From positions 2,542,001 through 2,606,000 of the forward strand of contig NZ_CP133189.1 of NCBI RefSeq assembly GCF_030913655.1: 64,000 nt of DNA, given 5' to 3'. This DNA is from Clostridium sp. MB40-C1. Lineage in GTDB: Bacteria; Bacillota; Clostridia; Clostridiales; Clostridiaceae. Both the position numbers and the translations under genes were made by a program. Below, piece after piece: positions 48,549 to 57,650 of the stretch (its first letter is position 1; the number at the start of each line of letters is the position of its first letter). A model generated the notes under the pieces. It ran no database searches, was not told the origin of the DNA, and worked only from the letters and a program-made list of their open reading frames with translations.

Positions 48549-49688
48549 CTATCTGAACATATCTCCTGAAATAACCATTTTTTGAACTTCATTAGTTCCT
48601 TCGTAGATTTGAGTTATCTTAGCATCTCTCATCATTCTTTCTAATGGATAATCTTTAATAAATCCATATCCACCTAACATTTGAACACAGTTAGTTGTTA
48701 CGTACATAGCACAATCTGAAGCTGTCATTTTAGCTATTGCAGCTGATACTGAATATGGTTTTCCGTTGTTTTTATCCATTGCCGCTTTATATACGCAATA
48801 TCTAGCTTGTTCTATTCTAGCCTTCATTTCAGCCATTCTAAAAGCTAGGTATTGGAATTTGTAAAGTTGTTTTCCAAATTGTTTTCTTTCTTTCATATAT
48901 GTTATAGTTTCTTCCAAAGCGCCTTCAGCTATTCCTAATGCTTGACCTGCTACACCAATTCTTCCTCCGTCAAGAGTTTTCATTGCTATACCAAAACCTC
49001 TTCCTTCTTTTCCAAGCATGTTTTCTGCTGGCACTCTACAATCTTCAAGAATAATTTCTCCTACTTGAGATGATCTAATTCCCATTTTATCTTCTATTTT
49101 TCCTATTGAAATACCTGGAAAATCTTTTTCAACTATGAATGCAGTTATTCCTTTTGTACCTTTTGATCTATCTGTCATAGCAAATATTATAAAAATATCT
49201 GCAAGTGGGCTATTTGTTATAAAACATTTTTGTCCATTTAATATATATGAGTCCCCATCTTTAACAGCTACTGTTTGTTGTCCTGAAGCATCTGTTCCTG
49301 CATTTGGTTCAGTTAATCCAAAACATCCTATTTTACCATCAGCACATAAAGCTGAAAGATATTTTTTCTTTTGATCCTCAGTACCGAACATGTTTAGCGC
49401 ACCCATACAAAGTGAAGTTTGTACTGAGTAAGCTATTCCTAAAGAACCATCTACTTTTGAAATTTCTTCAACAGCAAGGATATATGATAAGTAATCTCCG
49501 CCTGCTCCTTTATAGTCAGTTGAATAAGGTAGTCCTACCAATCCCATATCTACCATTTTTTTAAATTGTTCCATTGGGAAAACGCCTGTTTGATCAGCCT
49601 CTGCCGCTATAGGTTTAACTTCATTTTGTGCAAATTCTCTAGCTGTTTGCACCACTAGCTTTTGTTCTTTACTTAATTCAAAATTCAT
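48549..49688 (-). CDS. Acyl-CoA dehydrogenase (copy 1)
   Basis: 379 residues. The family core is GLTEPNAGTDASGQQTVAV, GFGIAMKTLDGGRIG, and the C-terminal DAKITQIYEGTNEVQ; the catalytic Glu is the one in IYEG. It differs from the bcd at 52 kb much more than the neighbouring Etf genes differ from each other. Its preferred acyl chain or direction cannot be read from the sequence. First gene of the operon with etfB1 and etfA1. An 18-bp perfect inverted repeat lies about 120-160 bp upstream. Confidence 0.92.
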   Translation of the reverse strand: MNFELSKEQKLVVQTAREFAQNEVKPIAAEADQTGVFPMEQFKKMVDMGLVGLPYSTDYKGAGGDYLSYILAVEEISKVDGSLGIAYSVQTSLCMGALNMFGTEDQKKKYLSALCADGKIGCFGLTEPNAGTDASGQQTVAVKDGDSYILNGQKCFITNSPLADIFIIFAMTDRSKGTKGITAFIVEKDFPGISIGKIEDKMGIRSSQVGEIILEDCRVPAENMLGKEGRGFGIAMKTLDGGRIGVAGQALGIAEGALEETITYMKERKQFGKQLYKFQYLAFRMAEMKARIEQARYCVYKAAMDKNNGKPYSVSAAIAKMTASDCAMYVTTNCVQMLGGYGFIKDYPLERMMRDAKITQIYEGTNEVQKMVISGDMFR

Positions 49689-49803
49689 TTGCTTACCTCC
49701 TATAAACCTTAATCCTCTTATTTAAACATTTTCATATTATGATTTTATTCTAATATATTAGTGCTATTGTTTCAACTATGCACTTTTAAGTTATATAGTG
49801 AAG

Positions 49804-49844
49804 TTTAATATACAAAGTATATTTAGTATACTTTGTATATTAAA
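49804..49844. promoter_or_regulatory. Perfect 18-bp inverted repeat upstream of acd1
   Basis: Arms TTTAATATACAAAGTATA and TATACTTTGTATATTAAA with spacer TTTAG. There is no U run on the minus strand; an operator for a TetR- or Rex-like dimer is plausible. The remainder of 49689-50175 has the etfA2 terminator and no gene. Confidence 0.5.
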
Positions 49845-50042
49845 TATACCTTTGATTATATATTAAAATTAGTAGTTTTTTAATCTATTTGTTGTATTTT
49901 TTTTGTAATCTGTTTTTAATTTTTATCCATTATTACTATAATATACTTCTAACCTAATTAATTTTAAAAAATTTATGGTTGACCCTAATAAAATTATTAA
50001 AAGAAAACACGAAACTTTTTCAATAAATAATAGAACTACAAA

Positions 50043-50097
50043 ACAAAAAGGCTATCTCAAAACTGTTTAACAACACTCTTTGAGATAGCCTCTTTTC
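50043..50097 (-). terminator. Terminator of bcd-etfB2-etfA2
   Basis: Arms AGGCTATCTCAAA and TTTGAGATAGCCT, with CCTTTTTG on the minus strand, about 80 bp past the etfA2 stop. Confidence 0.8.
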
Positions 50098-50175
50098 TAT
50101 TTGGTGGCTAAATAATAATCAACTGCCTTTATGGTCAATTGTTCTAATTCAGTCTTATTTTTTTATTAATAACTA

Positions 50176-51186
50176 TTATTCTTGCATTGCCTTTACTTGG
50201 GCTGTTAATTCAGGAACTACTTTAGCTAAATCTCCAACTATTCCTAAATCAGCAACTTTCATTATAGCAGCATCTGAATCTTTGTTAATAGCAATTATGT
50301 AATCACTATCTTGCATTCCAGCTAAGTGTTGGATTGCTCCAGATATTCCGCATGCAACATATATTTTTGGTCTTACTGTTTTACCAGTTTGTCCAACTTG
50401 TAGTGCATGATCAACCCAACCATTATCTACAGCTGCTCTTGATCCTGCTACAACTCCACCTAATGCATGAGCAAGTTCTTCTAGCATTGCAAAGTTTTCT
50501 TTACTTCCCATACCTCTTCCACCAGCTACTATTACTTGAGATTCACTGATGTCAGCTACTTCCTTAGCTTCTTTTATTGCTTCTAATACTTTTATTCTTA
50601 AATCTTCATCAACTAATTTAGCTGCTACTTTTTCTATTTTAGTTGCATCTACTTTTGATTCGTCTTTTGCTAATTTATCAAATACACCTGGTCTTACTGT
50701 TGACATTTGTGGTCTGTGTTCTGTACACATGATTGTAGCCATTAAGTTTCCACCAAATGCTGGTCTTGTCATTAACAAATGACCTGTTCCTTCTTCTACA
50801 TCTAAAGCTGTACAGTCAGCTGTTAATCCTGTTGAAAGTCTTGCTGCTACTCTTGGTCCTAAGTCTCTTCCTATGAATGATGCTCCTATGAATATAATTT
50901 CTGGTTTCTTTTCATTTGCTAAATCACAAATTGCTCTTGTATAAGCATCAGTTGTATAATGAGCCAATTTTTCATCTTCTACATATAAAACTTTATCTGC
51001 TCCATATGCTAATAAATCTTTAGCTACTGCTTCTATTTTATTTCCAAGTAAAACTGCAGTTAATTCAACGTTTAATTTATCTGCAATTTCTCTACCTTTT
51101 CCTAATAATTCTAAAGCTACTTTTTGTAATTCTCCATCTCTTTGTTCAGCAAAAACCCAAACGCCTTTATAATCTGCTATATTCAT
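50176..51186 (-). CDS. etfA: Electron transfer flavoprotein alpha subunit (copy 2)
   Basis: 336 residues; same signatures as copy 1, with scattered substitutions mainly between residues 180-260 (for example AKEVADISESQVIVAGG against LKEVADISEAEVIVAGG). The last residues are MQE instead of YK. It closes the crt-bcd-side operon 20 bp from etfB2. Confidence 0.96.
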   Translation of the reverse strand: MNIADYKGVWVFAEQRDGELQKVALELLGKGREIADKLNVELTAVLLGNKIEAVAKDLLAYGADKVLYVEDEKLAHYTTDAYTRAICDLANEKKPEIIFIGASFIGRDLGPRVAARLSTGLTADCTALDVEEGTGHLLMTRPAFGGNLMATIMCTEHRPQMSTVRPGVFDKLAKDESKVDATKIEKVAAKLVDEDLRIKVLEAIKEAKEVADISESQVIVAGGRGMGSKENFAMLEELAHALGGVVAGSRAAVDNGWVDHALQVGQTGKTVRPKIYVACGISGAIQHLAGMQDSDYIIAINKDSDAAIMKVADLGIVGDLAKVVPELTAQVKAMQE

Positions 51187-51206
51187 TTTCTATCCCTCCT
51201 AGTCTA

Positions 51207-51986
51207 TTAAATATAGTGTTTTTCTTTTAGTTTTGAAGCTGCAAATGCTGCTGCTTCTTTAGCTGATACATTGATAACTTCACCTTTGCCTTTTGCTTCT
51301 TTAGTCATTGATTTTTTAACCTTTGTAGGTGATCCTTTTAATCCTAGAAGTGATTTGTCTATGTCTATATCATCCGCACTCCATACTTTAACTTCTTTTT
51401 GGAATGTTGTGAAGATATTTTTCATGCTCATGTATCTTGGTTCATTTAATGAATCTATTGCAGTTAAAAGACATGGCATTTTTACTTCTAACATTTCATA
51501 TCCGTCTTCTAATGCTCTTCTTACTTTTAGAGAATCTCCTTCAACAGTAACGTCTTCTACATAAGTTACTTGTGGAAGTCCTAAATGTTCAGCTATTTCT
51601 GGTCCAACTTGTGCAGTATCTCCATCGATAGCTTGTCTTCCAGCGAAGATTACATCATATTCTAATTTCTTTAATGCTCCTGCTAACGCATGAGAAGTTG
51701 CTAATGTATCCGCTCCTGCAAATGCTCTATCAGATATTAATATAGCTTCATCTGCACCCATAGCTATTGCTTCTCTTAATGCAGCTTCTGCTTGTGGAGG
51801 TCCCATGCTTATTACTGTTACATGAGCTCCCTTTTCATCTTTTATTTTTAATGCTTCTTCTAAAGCGTTTTTATCATCTGGGTTGATAATTGATGGAACG
51901 CCTTCTCTGATAAGTGTTCCTGTAACTGGATCTATTTTAACTTCGTTTGTATCTGGAACTTGTTTTAAGCAAACAACTATCTTCAT
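51207..51986 (-). CDS. etfB: Electron transfer flavoprotein beta subunit (copy 2)
   Basis: 259 residues. All family motifs are as in copy 1; changed residues are only near the C-terminal third (for example TTFQKEVKV against TTFEKEVKV). At DNA level the two etfB genes differ at few sites, including synonymous ones. It lies 41 bp after bcd. Confidence 0.97.
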   Translation of the reverse strand: MKIVVCLKQVPDTNEVKIDPVTGTLIREGVPSIINPDDKNALEEALKIKDEKGAHVTVISMGPPQAEAALREAIAMGADEAILISDRAFAGADTLATSHALAGALKKLEYDVIFAGRQAIDGDTAQVGPEIAEHLGLPQVTYVEDVTVEGDSLKVRRALEDGYEMLEVKMPCLLTAIDSLNEPRYMSMKNIFTTFQKEVKVWSADDIDIDKSLLGLKGSPTKVKKSMTKEAKGKGEVINVSAKEAAAFAASKLKEKHYI

Positions 51987-52027
51987 TATTTAAACCCTCC
52001 TCATTATCTATTTATCTTACTAGCTAC

Positions 52028-53167
52028 TTAGCTGAATAATGCTCCTGAAATAACCATCTTTTGAACTTGAGAAGTTCCTTCGTAAATTTCAGTTATCTTA
52101 GCATCTCTGAACATTCTTTCTAATGGATAATCCTTAGTGAATCCATATCCACCTAACATTTGAACACATTGAGTTGTTACAAACATAGCTGTTTCTGCAG
52201 CATATAATTTAGCTGTAGCAGCTTCTATTGTGTATGGAAGTCCATCTCTCTTATTGCATGCAGCTTTATATACTAAATATCTAGCAGCTTCTATTCTAGC
52301 TTTACAATCTGCAGCCATCCAAGCTAATCCTTGGAACTTAAACAATTGTTTTCCGAATTGTTTTCTTTCTTTCATATAAGCTACTGCTTCTTCTAAAGCT
52401 CCTTCAGCTATTCCTAACGCTTGAGATGCTATACCAATTCTTCCTCCATCAAGAGTTTTCATTGCTATACCAAAACCTCTTCCTTCTTTTCCAAGCATAT
52501 TTTCTGCTGGTACTACACAATCTTCAAATATAAGTTCAGTAGTTGATGAACCACATATTCCTAATTTATCTTCAACTTTTCCTATTGAGAATCCTGGGAA
52601 GTCTTTTTCAACTATGAAAGCTGTTATTCCTTTAGTACCTTTGCTCTTGTCAGTCATAGCAAATACTACGAAAGTTTCAGCATAGGCACCGTTAGTTATA
52701 AAAATCTTCTGACCATTTAATATATAGTTATCTCCATCTTTAACAGCTACAGTTTGCTGAGCTGAAGCATCTGTTCCTGCGTTTGGTTCAGTTAATCCAA
52801 AAGCAGCTAATTTTCTTCCGCTTGCAAGGTCTGGCATATATTTTTTCTTTTGTTCTGGAGTACCAAATTGATCTATCGCTCCTGCACCTAATGAAACATG
52901 TGCTGAAAGAACAACACTTGTAGTTGCACATTGTTTAGCTAATTCTTCAACAGCTAATATATATGAAAGATAGTCCCCACCTGCACCTTCATATTCTGTT
53001 GAAAAAGGTAATCCAAATAGTCCATATTTGGCCATTTTTTTAGTAGTTTCCTCTGGGAATTTGTGCTCTGCATCTATTTCTGCTGCTATTGGTTTAACTT
53101 CATTTTCAGTAAATTCTCTTACCATTTGTCTTACTAATTCTTGTTCTTTAGTCAATTGGAAATTCAT
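52028..53167 (-). CDS. bcd: Butyryl-CoA dehydrogenase
   Basis: 379 residues. Begins MNFQLTKEQELVRQMVREF, close to clostridial Bcd, and has GLTEPNAGTDASAQQTVAV, the ERKQFGKQLFKFQGLAWM patch and DAKITEIYEGTSQVQ with the catalytic Glu. It reduces crotonyl-CoA to butyryl-CoA with Etf, coupled to ferredoxin reduction. It is placed with crt upstream and etfB, etfA downstream, the classic order. hbd and thl are not here. RBS GGAGG precedes the ATG. Confidence 0.95.
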   Translation of the reverse strand: MNFQLTKEQELVRQMVREFTENEVKPIAAEIDAEHKFPEETTKKMAKYGLFGLPFSTEYEGAGGDYLSYILAVEELAKQCATTSVVLSAHVSLGAGAIDQFGTPEQKKKYMPDLASGRKLAAFGLTEPNAGTDASAQQTVAVKDGDNYILNGQKIFITNGAYAETFVVFAMTDKSKGTKGITAFIVEKDFPGFSIGKVEDKLGICGSSTTELIFEDCVVPAENMLGKEGRGFGIAMKTLDGGRIGIASQALGIAEGALEEAVAYMKERKQFGKQLFKFQGLAWMAADCKARIEAARYLVYKAACNKRDGLPYTIEAATAKLYAAETAMFVTTQCVQMLGGYGFTKDYPLERMFRDAKITEIYEGTSQVQKMVISGALFS

Positions 53168-53289
53168 TTTCTTACCTCCTTTTTAATATAAAGTGTTATA
53201 GATCGACATCTATACACTTAAATCGTCTACATTTAATTTTACAAAATATTTATGCAATGCATAATTTTCAGAATTCTATTAAAGGTTTA

Positions 53290-53332
53290 AGATTAGTACT
53301 AGACAAATTAATTTCACCTAGTACTTTTCTTA
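53290..53332. repeat. Inverted repeat between crt and bcd
   Basis: AGTACTAG and CTAGTACT about 15-20 bp apart. A hairpin for mRNA processing or an internal terminator with a poor U tract. Confidence 0.4.
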
Positions 53333-53353
53333 AACAATTTTTAAATATAATAA

Positions 53354-54139
53354 TTATTTGTTTTTAAAGTTCTTTTCTTTTCTCTTTTCAACGAATGCTG
53401 TCATACCTTCTGTTTGATCTTCTGTTGAGAAACATGCGCCGAATAGTTCTGATTCAAAGTTTACAGCTGTGTCGATATCTACTTGCATACCTCTATTAAT
53501 AGCTTGTTTACATAGTTTAACAGCTATTGGTGCATTTACTAACATTGAATTAGCAAGTTTTTTAGCTTCATCCATTAATTGTTCTTGTTCAAAAACATGG
53601 TTTACAAGACCAATTCTGTAAGCTTCTTCAGCATTTATTATTTTTCCAGTATAAATCATTTCTTTAGCCATTCCCATTCCAACGTGTCTTGGAAGTCTTT
53701 GAGTTCCACCAAATCCTGGAGTTATTCCTAAACCAACTTCTGGTTGTCCAAATTTTGCATTCTTAGATGCTATTCTAACATCACATGCCATTGAAATTTC
53801 GCATCCGCCACCTAATGCAAAGCCATTAACAGCAGCAATAACTGGTTTTTCTAAAGATTCTAATTTTCTAAACACTCCATTTGCATAAAGAGCCCATTCT
53901 CTTCCTTCCATAACATTCATGTTTTGCATTGCTTTTATGTCAGCACCTGCAACAAATGATTTTTCTCCAGCACCTGTTAAAATTACTGCTTGAATTTCAG
54001 TATCTTTTGCAAGATCATCAAGTGCTGCATCAATTTCTGTCATTGTTTCTGGATTTAAAGCATTTAATGCTTTAGGTCTGTTGATAGTAAGAATTGCTAA
54101 TTTTCCTTCTTTTTCAAGTAAAATGTTTTTAAATTCCAT
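53354..54139 (-). CDS. crt: Crotonase / 3-hydroxybutyryl-CoA dehydratase
   Basis: 261 residues. Enoyl-CoA hydratase fold: oxyanion-hole regions AGADIKAMQNM and NGFALGGGCEIS, catalytic Glu residues in CEISMACD and GQPEVGLGITPGFGGTQRLPR. It dehydrates 3-hydroxybutyryl-CoA to crotonyl-CoA before Bcd. RBS GGGGAGG precedes the ATG. A Rex box lies about 45-60 bp upstream. It is followed by bcd after 186 bp with no strong terminator, so they are probably cotranscribed. Confidence 0.96.
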   Translation of the reverse strand: MEFKNILLEKEGKLAILTINRPKALNALNPETMTEIDAALDDLAKDTEIQAVILTGAGEKSFVAGADIKAMQNMNVMEGREWALYANGVFRKLESLEKPVIAAVNGFALGGGCEISMACDVRIASKNAKFGQPEVGLGITPGFGGTQRLPRHVGMGMAKEMIYTGKIINAEEAYRIGLVNHVFEQEQLMDEAKKLANSMLVNAPIAVKLCKQAINRGMQVDIDTAVNFESELFGACFSTEDQTEGMTAFVEKRKEKNFKNK

Positions 54140-54182
54140 AATAAAATCCTCCCCACACCGTAAACCTTGACAAAATAATAGA

Positions 54183-54200
54183 TTGTTAATAACATAACAA
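54183..54200. promoter_or_regulatory. Rex operator upstream of crt
   Basis: TTGTTAATAACATAACAA matches the Rex consensus TTGTTAA-N4-TTAACAA with one mismatch. It is 44 bp above the crt ATG. rex is the next gene upstream, so direct redox control by NADH/NAD+ is likely. Confidence 0.85.
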
Positions 54201-54202
54201 TT

Positions 54203-54224
54203 AAGGTAAAAAATTTTTTACCTT
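54203..54224. promoter_or_regulatory. 22-bp perfect palindrome next to the Rex box
   Basis: AAGGTAAAAAATTTTTTACCTT, only 2 bp from the Rex box. It could be a second operator, or simply part of the promoter. AAACTTACAAAACAAACTT direct repeats follow at about 54239-54290. Confidence 0.45.
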
Positions 54225-54406
54225 TACTCATAACAAATAAACTTACAAAACAAACTTCAGATATAAACTTACTTACAAAACAAACTTACAAGTATTATTA
54301 TATACCTTTTGATTCCATATTTCAATAAAATTTAACAATTAATTTGTAAACGTACTCATTTTTTATCAAATACGATCAATTATGTATATTGAAGCTATAC
54401 ATGTAA

Positions 54407-54451
54407 AAATAAGCAAGTTATTTTTTATTAGAAAACAACTTGCTTATTTGT
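54407..54451 (-). terminator. Terminator of rex
   Basis: Arms AATAAGCAAGTT and AACTTGCTTATT, loop about 15 nt with an internal T run. It lies about 35 bp beyond the rex stop. Confidence 0.7.
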
Positions 54452-54483
54452 TAATTTAATTAATACCCATATTTTAATAAATA

Positions 54484-55113
54484 TTATCTTCCATTTAACA
54501 AGTATGTTAAAGTAAGTAAACTATCACTTAAATGTACATTTTCTATTTTTATATCTTCTTCTGCATGCAAATCAACAGGTGCAAAATTCCATATACCTTT
54601 TACTCCATTTTCTATTAAAATATCACAAACTCTCTGCGCGCTTTCTCTTGGCACACAAATTACACCTAAATTCACTTCATTATATTTTAGAAACTGTTCT
54701 AAATTATCTATATCTTGTATTTCTACATCTCTTATTTTTAGACCAGTTAATTTTGGATTAACATCAAAAATAGCATTTAATTTAAATCCTAATTTATCAA
54801 AATCAGTATAATTTGCTATTGCCTGACCTATATTACCTGCTCCTACTATAACAGTGTTATATTCTAGGTCTAATCCTAAGATTGAACTTATTTCTCTATA
54901 TAAATCCTTAACATTGTAGCCATATCCTTGCTGACCAAAGTCTCCAAAACAATTAAGATCCTGTCTTATCTGTGAAGCTGTGAATCCTATTTTTTCACTT
55001 AATTCTTTTGATGATATTCTATCAACATCATTTTTCATAAATTCACTTAGGTATCTATAATATTTTGGCAGTCTTCTAATAACAGCCATTGAAATATTTC
55101 TTTTCCTTTCCAC
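54484..55113 (-). CDS. rex: Redox-sensing repressor Rex
   Basis: 209 residues from the chosen start. N-terminal winged helix (AVIRRLPKYYRYLSEFMK, ASQIRQDLNCFGDFGQQGYGY) and a Rossmann domain with NAD(H) motif VIVGAGNIGQAIANY. Rex binds DNA when NADH/NAD+ is low and releases when it rises. GTG 55113 is chosen because GAGGAG lies about 8 bp upstream; a TTG at 55149 would give 12 more residues without an RBS. Rex boxes are expected at fermentation genes, and one is seen before crt. Confidence 0.95.
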   Translation of the reverse strand: MERKRNISMAVIRRLPKYYRYLSEFMKNDVDRISSKELSEKIGFTASQIRQDLNCFGDFGQQGYGYNVKDLYREISSILGLDLEYNTVIVGAGNIGQAIANYTDFDKLGFKLNAIFDVNPKLTGLKIRDVEIQDIDNLEQFLKYNEVNLGVICVPRESAQRVCDILIENGVKGIWNFAPVDLHAEEDIKIENVHLSDSLLTLTYLLNGR

Positions 55114-55306
55114 TTGCTCACTCCTCACTTTTCCCAATTTTTTTAACAATACAAACTCACAAATACATTATGTTATACCTACCAGTAATATTAGTACACC
55201 TTTTCAACTTACTAACTTACAAATCAATTAAAAGGTATTAATAAAAACAAATAACAAAAATGAACTAAACTATCTGCCTTAATTGTAGAATAAATTTAAA
55301 TTTTGA

Positions 55307-55342
55307 AAATTGTAAAGGATAACATAATATATCCTACAATTA
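55307..55342. promoter_or_regulatory. Inverted repeat upstream of rex
   Basis: AATTGTAAAGGATA and TATCCTACAATT about 8 bp apart, in the gap between divergent rex and the ABC-F gene. An operator or a small hairpin. The remainder of 55150-55653 is AT-rich with no gene. Confidence 0.35.
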
Positions 55343-55662
55343 AAACCTATAATTTGTCATTTATTTAACTAATTATAATTATAATAGCATATACTTTTAT
55401 GGTATAAAACCTAGCATAATAAATTTTTTAAGTATATATAAATAAGCATTTTTTATATCTATTATTAAAAAAATACCTACTTATCTATAATACATACTTT
55501 TATTATACATATCTTCCTATTTTTTTTCAATTGTGTTAGATAAATTTCAAACTATTACTATATAAAATTCTGATTAATATTTATATATTACAACATTTTA
55601 TAAAAATTTGTACTACAAAATTTATCATTAACATAGTAAAATATACTGGGAAGGTGAGCAAA

Positions 55663-57576
55663 ATGATAGTTTTAGGTTGTAAAGACATCCGTAAAGGTTA
55701 TGGAATCGATATTATTCTTAACAAAGTAACTTTTAATATCAATGAAAGTGAACATATAGGGCTCGTAGGTTCAAATGGTGCAGGAAAATCTACTTTATTT
55801 AAAATAATAACTAAGGAACTTGAACCTGATGAAGGAAATATATTTATTGATAAAAATAAAAAAATAGGTTATCTTTCTCAACATTTATCTCTTGAAAGTG
55901 ATAACTCCATATATAATGAAATATTATCAGTTTTTAAAGATATGTTAGATTTAGAAGACAAACTAACTAAATTAGAAGAAGAAATGAATAGACCTTACGA
56001 TCCATCTAATGAGGAGTATCATAACAAAATAATAAGAGACTACACTACAACTTATGAAATTTATAATAACAGAGGAGGATATACATATAAAGGAGAAATT
56101 AATAAGGTTTTAAAAGGCCTAGGATTTTTAGAAGATGATTATTCAAAATCAATAAGCATTTTGAGTGGAGGACAAAAAACTAGAGTTGCTTTATGTAAAC
56201 TTCTACTTTTAAAACCAGATATACTTCTACTAGATGAGCCTACTAACCATTTAGATCTTGACGCTATAGAATGGCTTGAAGAATATTTAAAATCATATAA
56301 AGGAGCCATATTAGTTATATCTCATGATAGATTTTTTCTTGATTCTATTACAGATAAAACCTTTGAATTGTCTAACGGAGAAATAGAAATATACAACGGA
56401 AATTACTCTAAATATGTAGATTTAAAAAAGATAAGGTATGAAGAAAAGTTAAAAGCTTATAATCTTCAACAAGTAGAAATACAGCGTCAAGAAGAGATAA
56501 TTGAAAGATATAAATCCTTTAATCGCGAAAAAAGCATACGTGCTGCTGAAAGCCGACAAAAAGCTTTGGATAAAATTGAACGTTTAGATTCTCCAGTTAA
56601 AGAGGAAAAAATAAAAAAATTGGAATTTCAGACTCAAATACGTAGTGGTAATGATGTTCTTCACATAGAAAATTTATCTAAAAGATATGAAGATAAAATA
56701 TTATTTCAAAACCTAGATTTAGATATTAAACGTGGAGAGCATACATCATTAATCGGAGACAATGGAAGAGGCAAAACAACCTTATTTAAAATAATTATGG
56801 AAAAAATTAAAAGCAATGAAGGTACATGCGTTCTTGGTAAAAATGTATTTATCGGTTATTATGATCAAGAACAATCTAATTTAGAACCTGAAAAAACTAT
56901 TATAGATGAGGTATGGGATGACTTTCCTAAATTAACTACTACTGAAATTAGAAATGCTCTTGCTGCATTTTTATTTACAGGAGACGATGTATTTAAAAAA
57001 ATATCTTCATTAAGTGGTGGTGAAAAATGTAGAATAAACCTTTTAAAACTTATGCTTTCAAATTCTAATTTTCTTTTATTAGATGAACCTACTAATCACT
57101 TAGACATTATGTCTCGTGAAGCTTTAGAAGACGCCATTTTAAGTTACGATGGAACTATTTTAGTTATATCACACGATAGATACTTTTTAAATAAAGTAGT
57201 TAATAAAATTCATGAACTTAATATCGACGGTATAAAAACTTACTTAGGAAATTATAGTTATTATATCGAAAAGAAAAAGAATCCCTCTAGATTTCAAGAT
57301 TTAGAAGAAGCAGAAGGTAAAACTAAAACTCAGATTAAATATGAGAGAAAAAAGAAAAAAGAGGAAGAGAAACTTGAAAAACAAAAAAAATTTAAAATCA
57401 AGAATTTAGAAACTGAAATATCTGAATTAGAACAAAATATTTTAGCTCTTCAAAATCAACTATGTTTAGAAGAAGTTTATTCCAATCCTGAAAAAAGTGA
57501 AGAGATAAATAGAGAAATTTCAAGTGTAGAAACTGAATTACAAGAATTATATGAGGAGTGGGAAAAATATATTTAA
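55663..57576 (+). CDS. ABC-F family ATPase
   Basis: About 637 residues with two ATP-binding cassettes and no membrane part. Walker A motifs are GSNGAGKST and GDNGRGKTT, signatures LSGGQKTRVAL and LSGGEKCRINL, and Walker B regions LLLDEPTNHLD (twice). A linker with charged helices joins the halves, and a long C-terminal coiled coil (about residues 540-637) resembles YdiF-type members. ABC-F proteins bind the ribosome E site; some give antibiotic protection and others aid translation, and which applies cannot be decided. The start at ATG 55663 has AAGGTG about 6 bp upstream; GTG 55654 overlaps that RBS. Confidence 0.92.
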   Translation: MIVLGCKDIRKGYGIDIILNKVTFNINESEHIGLVGSNGAGKSTLFKIITKELEPDEGNIFIDKNKKIGYLSQHLSLESDNSIYNEILSVFKDMLDLEDKLTKLEEEMNRPYDPSNEEYHNKIIRDYTTTYEIYNNRGGYTYKGEINKVLKGLGFLEDDYSKSISILSGGQKTRVALCKLLLLKPDILLLDEPTNHLDLDAIEWLEEYLKSYKGAILVISHDRFFLDSITDKTFELSNGEIEIYNGNYSKYVDLKKIRYEEKLKAYNLQQVEIQRQEEIIERYKSFNREKSIRAAESRQKALDKIERLDSPVKEEKIKKLEFQTQIRSGNDVLHIENLSKRYEDKILFQNLDLDIKRGEHTSLIGDNGRGKTTLFKIIMEKIKSNEGTCVLGKNVFIGYYDQEQSNLEPEKTIIDEVWDDFPKLTTTEIRNALAAFLFTGDDVFKKISSLSGGEKCRINLLKLMLSNSNFLLLDEPTNHLDIMSREALEDAILSYDGTILVISHDRYFLNKVVNKIHELNIDGIKTYLGNYSYYIEKKKNPSRFQDLEEAEGKTKTQIKYERKKKKEEEKLEKQKKFKIKNLETEISELEQNILALQNQLCLEEVYSNPEKSEEINREISSVETELQELYEEWEKYI

Positions 57577-57592
57577 ATATATTTTCCCTCTT

Positions 57593-57641
57593 AGAAGAAC
57601 TAGCGAAAATTTCATATTTTAACTAGTTCTTCTACATTTTT
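57593..57641 (+). terminator. Terminator of the ABC-F gene
   Basis: Arms AGAAGAACTA and TAGTTCTTCT, then ACATTTTTAAG. It also faces the convergent TetR gene end at 57651. Confidence 0.75.
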
Positions 57642-57650
57642 AAGCAATAA

